The notes under the pieces are model-generated. The model searched no databases and was not told the DNA's origin. It was given only the letters and a program-made list of their open reading frames with translations. Shown here piece after piece: positions 62,693 through 64,000 of a stretch of 64,000 nt of DNA; the stretch's first letter is position 1; every line of letters begins with the position of its first letter. This DNA is from Zerene cesonia (taxonomy: Eukaryota > Arthropoda > Insecta > Lepidoptera > Pieridae), in contig NC_052117.1 of the NCBI RefSeq assembly GCF_012273895.1, positions 7,200,406-7,264,405 on the forward strand. The letters are read 5' to 3'. The position numbers and the translations under genes were made by a program.

Positions 62693-62878
62693 ATGAACCC
62701 GGATAACTATTACGTTCTCGAACAATCGTTCCAATTAGGTTCGACTACGGTCTATGATCGAAAACGAAGAGGTCGTTTTAAATTGGACATTATTCATCAG
62801 TACATTCGTTTGTGTCGGGATTGGTCATTTATGCAAAATCATGAACTGCATGGAATTGTATTTATCGATGCGGAATAA
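62693..62878 (+). CDS. Possible small protein or exon, 61 aa, unrecognised
   Basis: ATG (AAAATGA context) to TAA, 61 residues, with a basic patch DRKRRGRFKLD in the middle and a mixed, protein-like composition. The stretch is less AT-rich than the DNA on either side. No signal peptide, membrane segment or known motif is visible, and no repeat family in this window matches it. It could be a small ORF gene, an exon fragment, or a conserved non-coding segment open by chance. Confidence 0.2.
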   Translation: MNPDNYYVLEQSFQLGSTTVYDRKRRGRFKLDIIHQYIRLCRDWSFMQNHELHGIVFIDAE

Positions 62879-63166
62879 ATCGTGTAGTGAGGTGTGGCAT
62901 TAATAATCCATGTTTCGTTGCGAATGCTCATTAACTGGCATCCGAATATGCCCTACATACGGAGAATGATAATAATATTTTTTGTTCAATGTAATTATAT
63001 TATCTCATAAAGTAGAAAGTATTATGAATAGATGTTTCATAAATGTATTGCTACGAATTAATCAAATACGGTAATTAAATTGTTCAGTTAATGAAATATA
63101 AGACGCGATCGATTCTGAAATAATTTAAAAGACTATATTAGAAAAATAAGATAGGCATATTATAGA

Positions 63167-63395
63167 CTAGTTGTCCACCCAGGACTTACCCGTGGTGCGT
63201 TTTTTTTTCTTATTCGTTCCTCGTGCCTTAACAAATTAAAAAATATGTTTTTTATTTACATATTGAGTGAAAAAATATAAATATTTATAATTTTCAAACG
63301 ACGTTGCTCTTAAATATCAAAATTATGAAATTACGCCAGGCTAAGACAACAAGAAACAAAACTATCAAAGTATATCAACATAAATGAGCACACCC
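63167..63395 (-). mobile_element. Helitron-like copy upstream of the right-edge exon
   Basis: CTAGTTGTCCACCCAGGACT with TTACCCGTGGTGCG at the 3' side. The 5' limit is uncertain. Confidence 0.4.
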
Positions 63396-63575
63396 ACATT
63401 GGTCGTAGGGACTTTAATAAATTTCCATTGTCGGCGCGCGCGCAGTCATAAATGGATACCTACTACTTACAGTATTGTCAAAACTTCGTTGTAAAATGAA
63501 CGTGTTTTAATGTTTACTGTTTGTACTTTTGTGTGATCCGTTTAATCAGTGACTGTAACAATTAAATCTATTGTG

Positions 63576-63627
63576 ATGGCCTCTAAAATGGGTGTTAAAA
63601 ATGTAGTCCAGACTTTTTTATTGCTAG
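63576..63627 (+). CDS. Probable first coding exon of an unidentified gene running off the right edge
   Basis: ATG at 63576 has an in-frame TAA upstream at 63543 and opens MASKMGVKNVVQTFLLL, a basic start followed by a hydrophobic stretch as in a signal peptide. After CTA G the sequence is GTAAGTAG, a consensus splice donor at 63628 (phase 1); reading through meets TAG two codons later, so splicing is required for anything longer. A CpG-rich run (GGCGCGCGCGC, about 63433-63443) lies about 130 bases upstream and a TCAGT initiator-like pentamer at 63546-63550. No donor-acceptor partner is seen in the remaining 370 bases, which hold a SINE. The family cannot be told from 17 residues. Confidence 0.45.
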
Positions 63628-63854
63628 GTAAGTAGATTTATTATCGGGCCGAGCATTAGGTTATAATATTAAATCTTATGATAACGAATACTAAATTATT
63701 ATGTACTCATCGTTACAAATGTGAACCAATTGTAATGAATGAGAAATTCAAAATGCTTATAATTGACGCGAAGGCCACTTTTCTATTCCTTTATTCATGT
63801 CATTTATACTTTCCTCATCCCTTATTTCTTAAAAATAAGCAACACCTTTGAAAA

Positions 63855-63940
63855 TACCTTACCCCAAATGTTCATGGGCGGTGGTGATCGCTAACCATCA
63901 GGCGAACCACACATCGGTTGCCCACTATGGCATAAATTAA
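63855..63940 (+). mobile_element. A-tailed SINE, 3' fragment
   Basis: TTCATGGGCGGTGGTGATCG to GCCCACTATGGCATAAATTA, inside the putative first intron of the right-edge gene. Confidence 0.6.
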
Positions 63941-64000
63941 CTTTATTTCTGTGACATCACGTGGTCTGCTCCAAGCTTAAACGTCCTCAATCCAGTGTTT

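Noticed and set aside
1..64000. CRISPR array, bacterial operon, or viral genome
   Set aside because: No evenly spaced direct repeats, no operon-like gene packing and no viral genes are visible; all context is insect nuclear DNA.
1..64000. Known insect microRNA precursors
   Set aside because: I looked for several common mature sequences (let-7, miR-1, miR-2, bantam, miR-8, miR-10 types) by eye and saw none; a computed search would be more reliable.

Overview
The window is eukaryotic and almost certainly from a lepidopteran (butterfly or moth). It is strongly AT-rich and gene-poor, with one clearly spliced gene using GT-AG introns. It is littered with short interspersed elements of kinds familiar from Lepidoptera: Helitron-like copies with TC...CTAG ends, several SINE families, a Jockey/CR1-type LINE end, and Penelope-like fragments. 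Species cannot be set from the sequence. There is a 1000-base assembly gap (48750-49749). No bacterial, viral or CRISPR features were seen. LAYOUT. The left part (about 5.0-10.8 kb, minus strand) holds the only gene I can name with confidence: a connectin-like leucine-rich-repeat cell-surface protein. It has a long 5' coding exon (signal peptide, cysteine cluster, about nine 24-residue LRRs) and a 3' exon (LRR C-terminal cap, acidic tyrosine-bearing segment, hydrophobic GPI-type tail). They join across a 3.7 kb phase-1 intron to give 505 residues. The reading frame is open to a good splice acceptor just 5' of the start, so at least one more upstream exon lies to the right, outside anything I could identify. 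From 11 to 63 kb I see no convincing protein gene; this stretch may be the large first intron of the connectin-like gene, intergenic DNA, or both. At the right edge (63576-63627, plus strand) there is a plausible first coding exon of another gene: an ATG bounded by an upstream in-frame stop, a hydrophobic leader and a consensus splice donor. The two candidate genes are divergently arranged around the large non-coding block. REPEATS. I distinguish (a) an A-tailed SINE of about 320 bp with full or partial copies across the window; (b) two tRNA-derived SINE families with visible A and B boxes; (c) several Helitron-like families, four copies with intact A|TC...CTAG|T termini; (d) a low-copy CpG-rich repeat of about 340 bp present twice in opposite orientation; (e) three fragments of a retroelement end, two with inverted 5' segments and 9- or 12-base direct repeats, which look Penelope-like; (f) a Jockey/CR1 LINE 3' end with heptamer tail. 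HUNT. I did not find an undescribed multi-gene system. The observations most worth following are the fold-back retroelement copies with target duplications, the minimal ATG-TGA upstream ORF in the connectin-like leader, the acidic sulfation-like segment inside its C-terminal domain, a four-fold ATCGAT cluster, and the right-edge exon.
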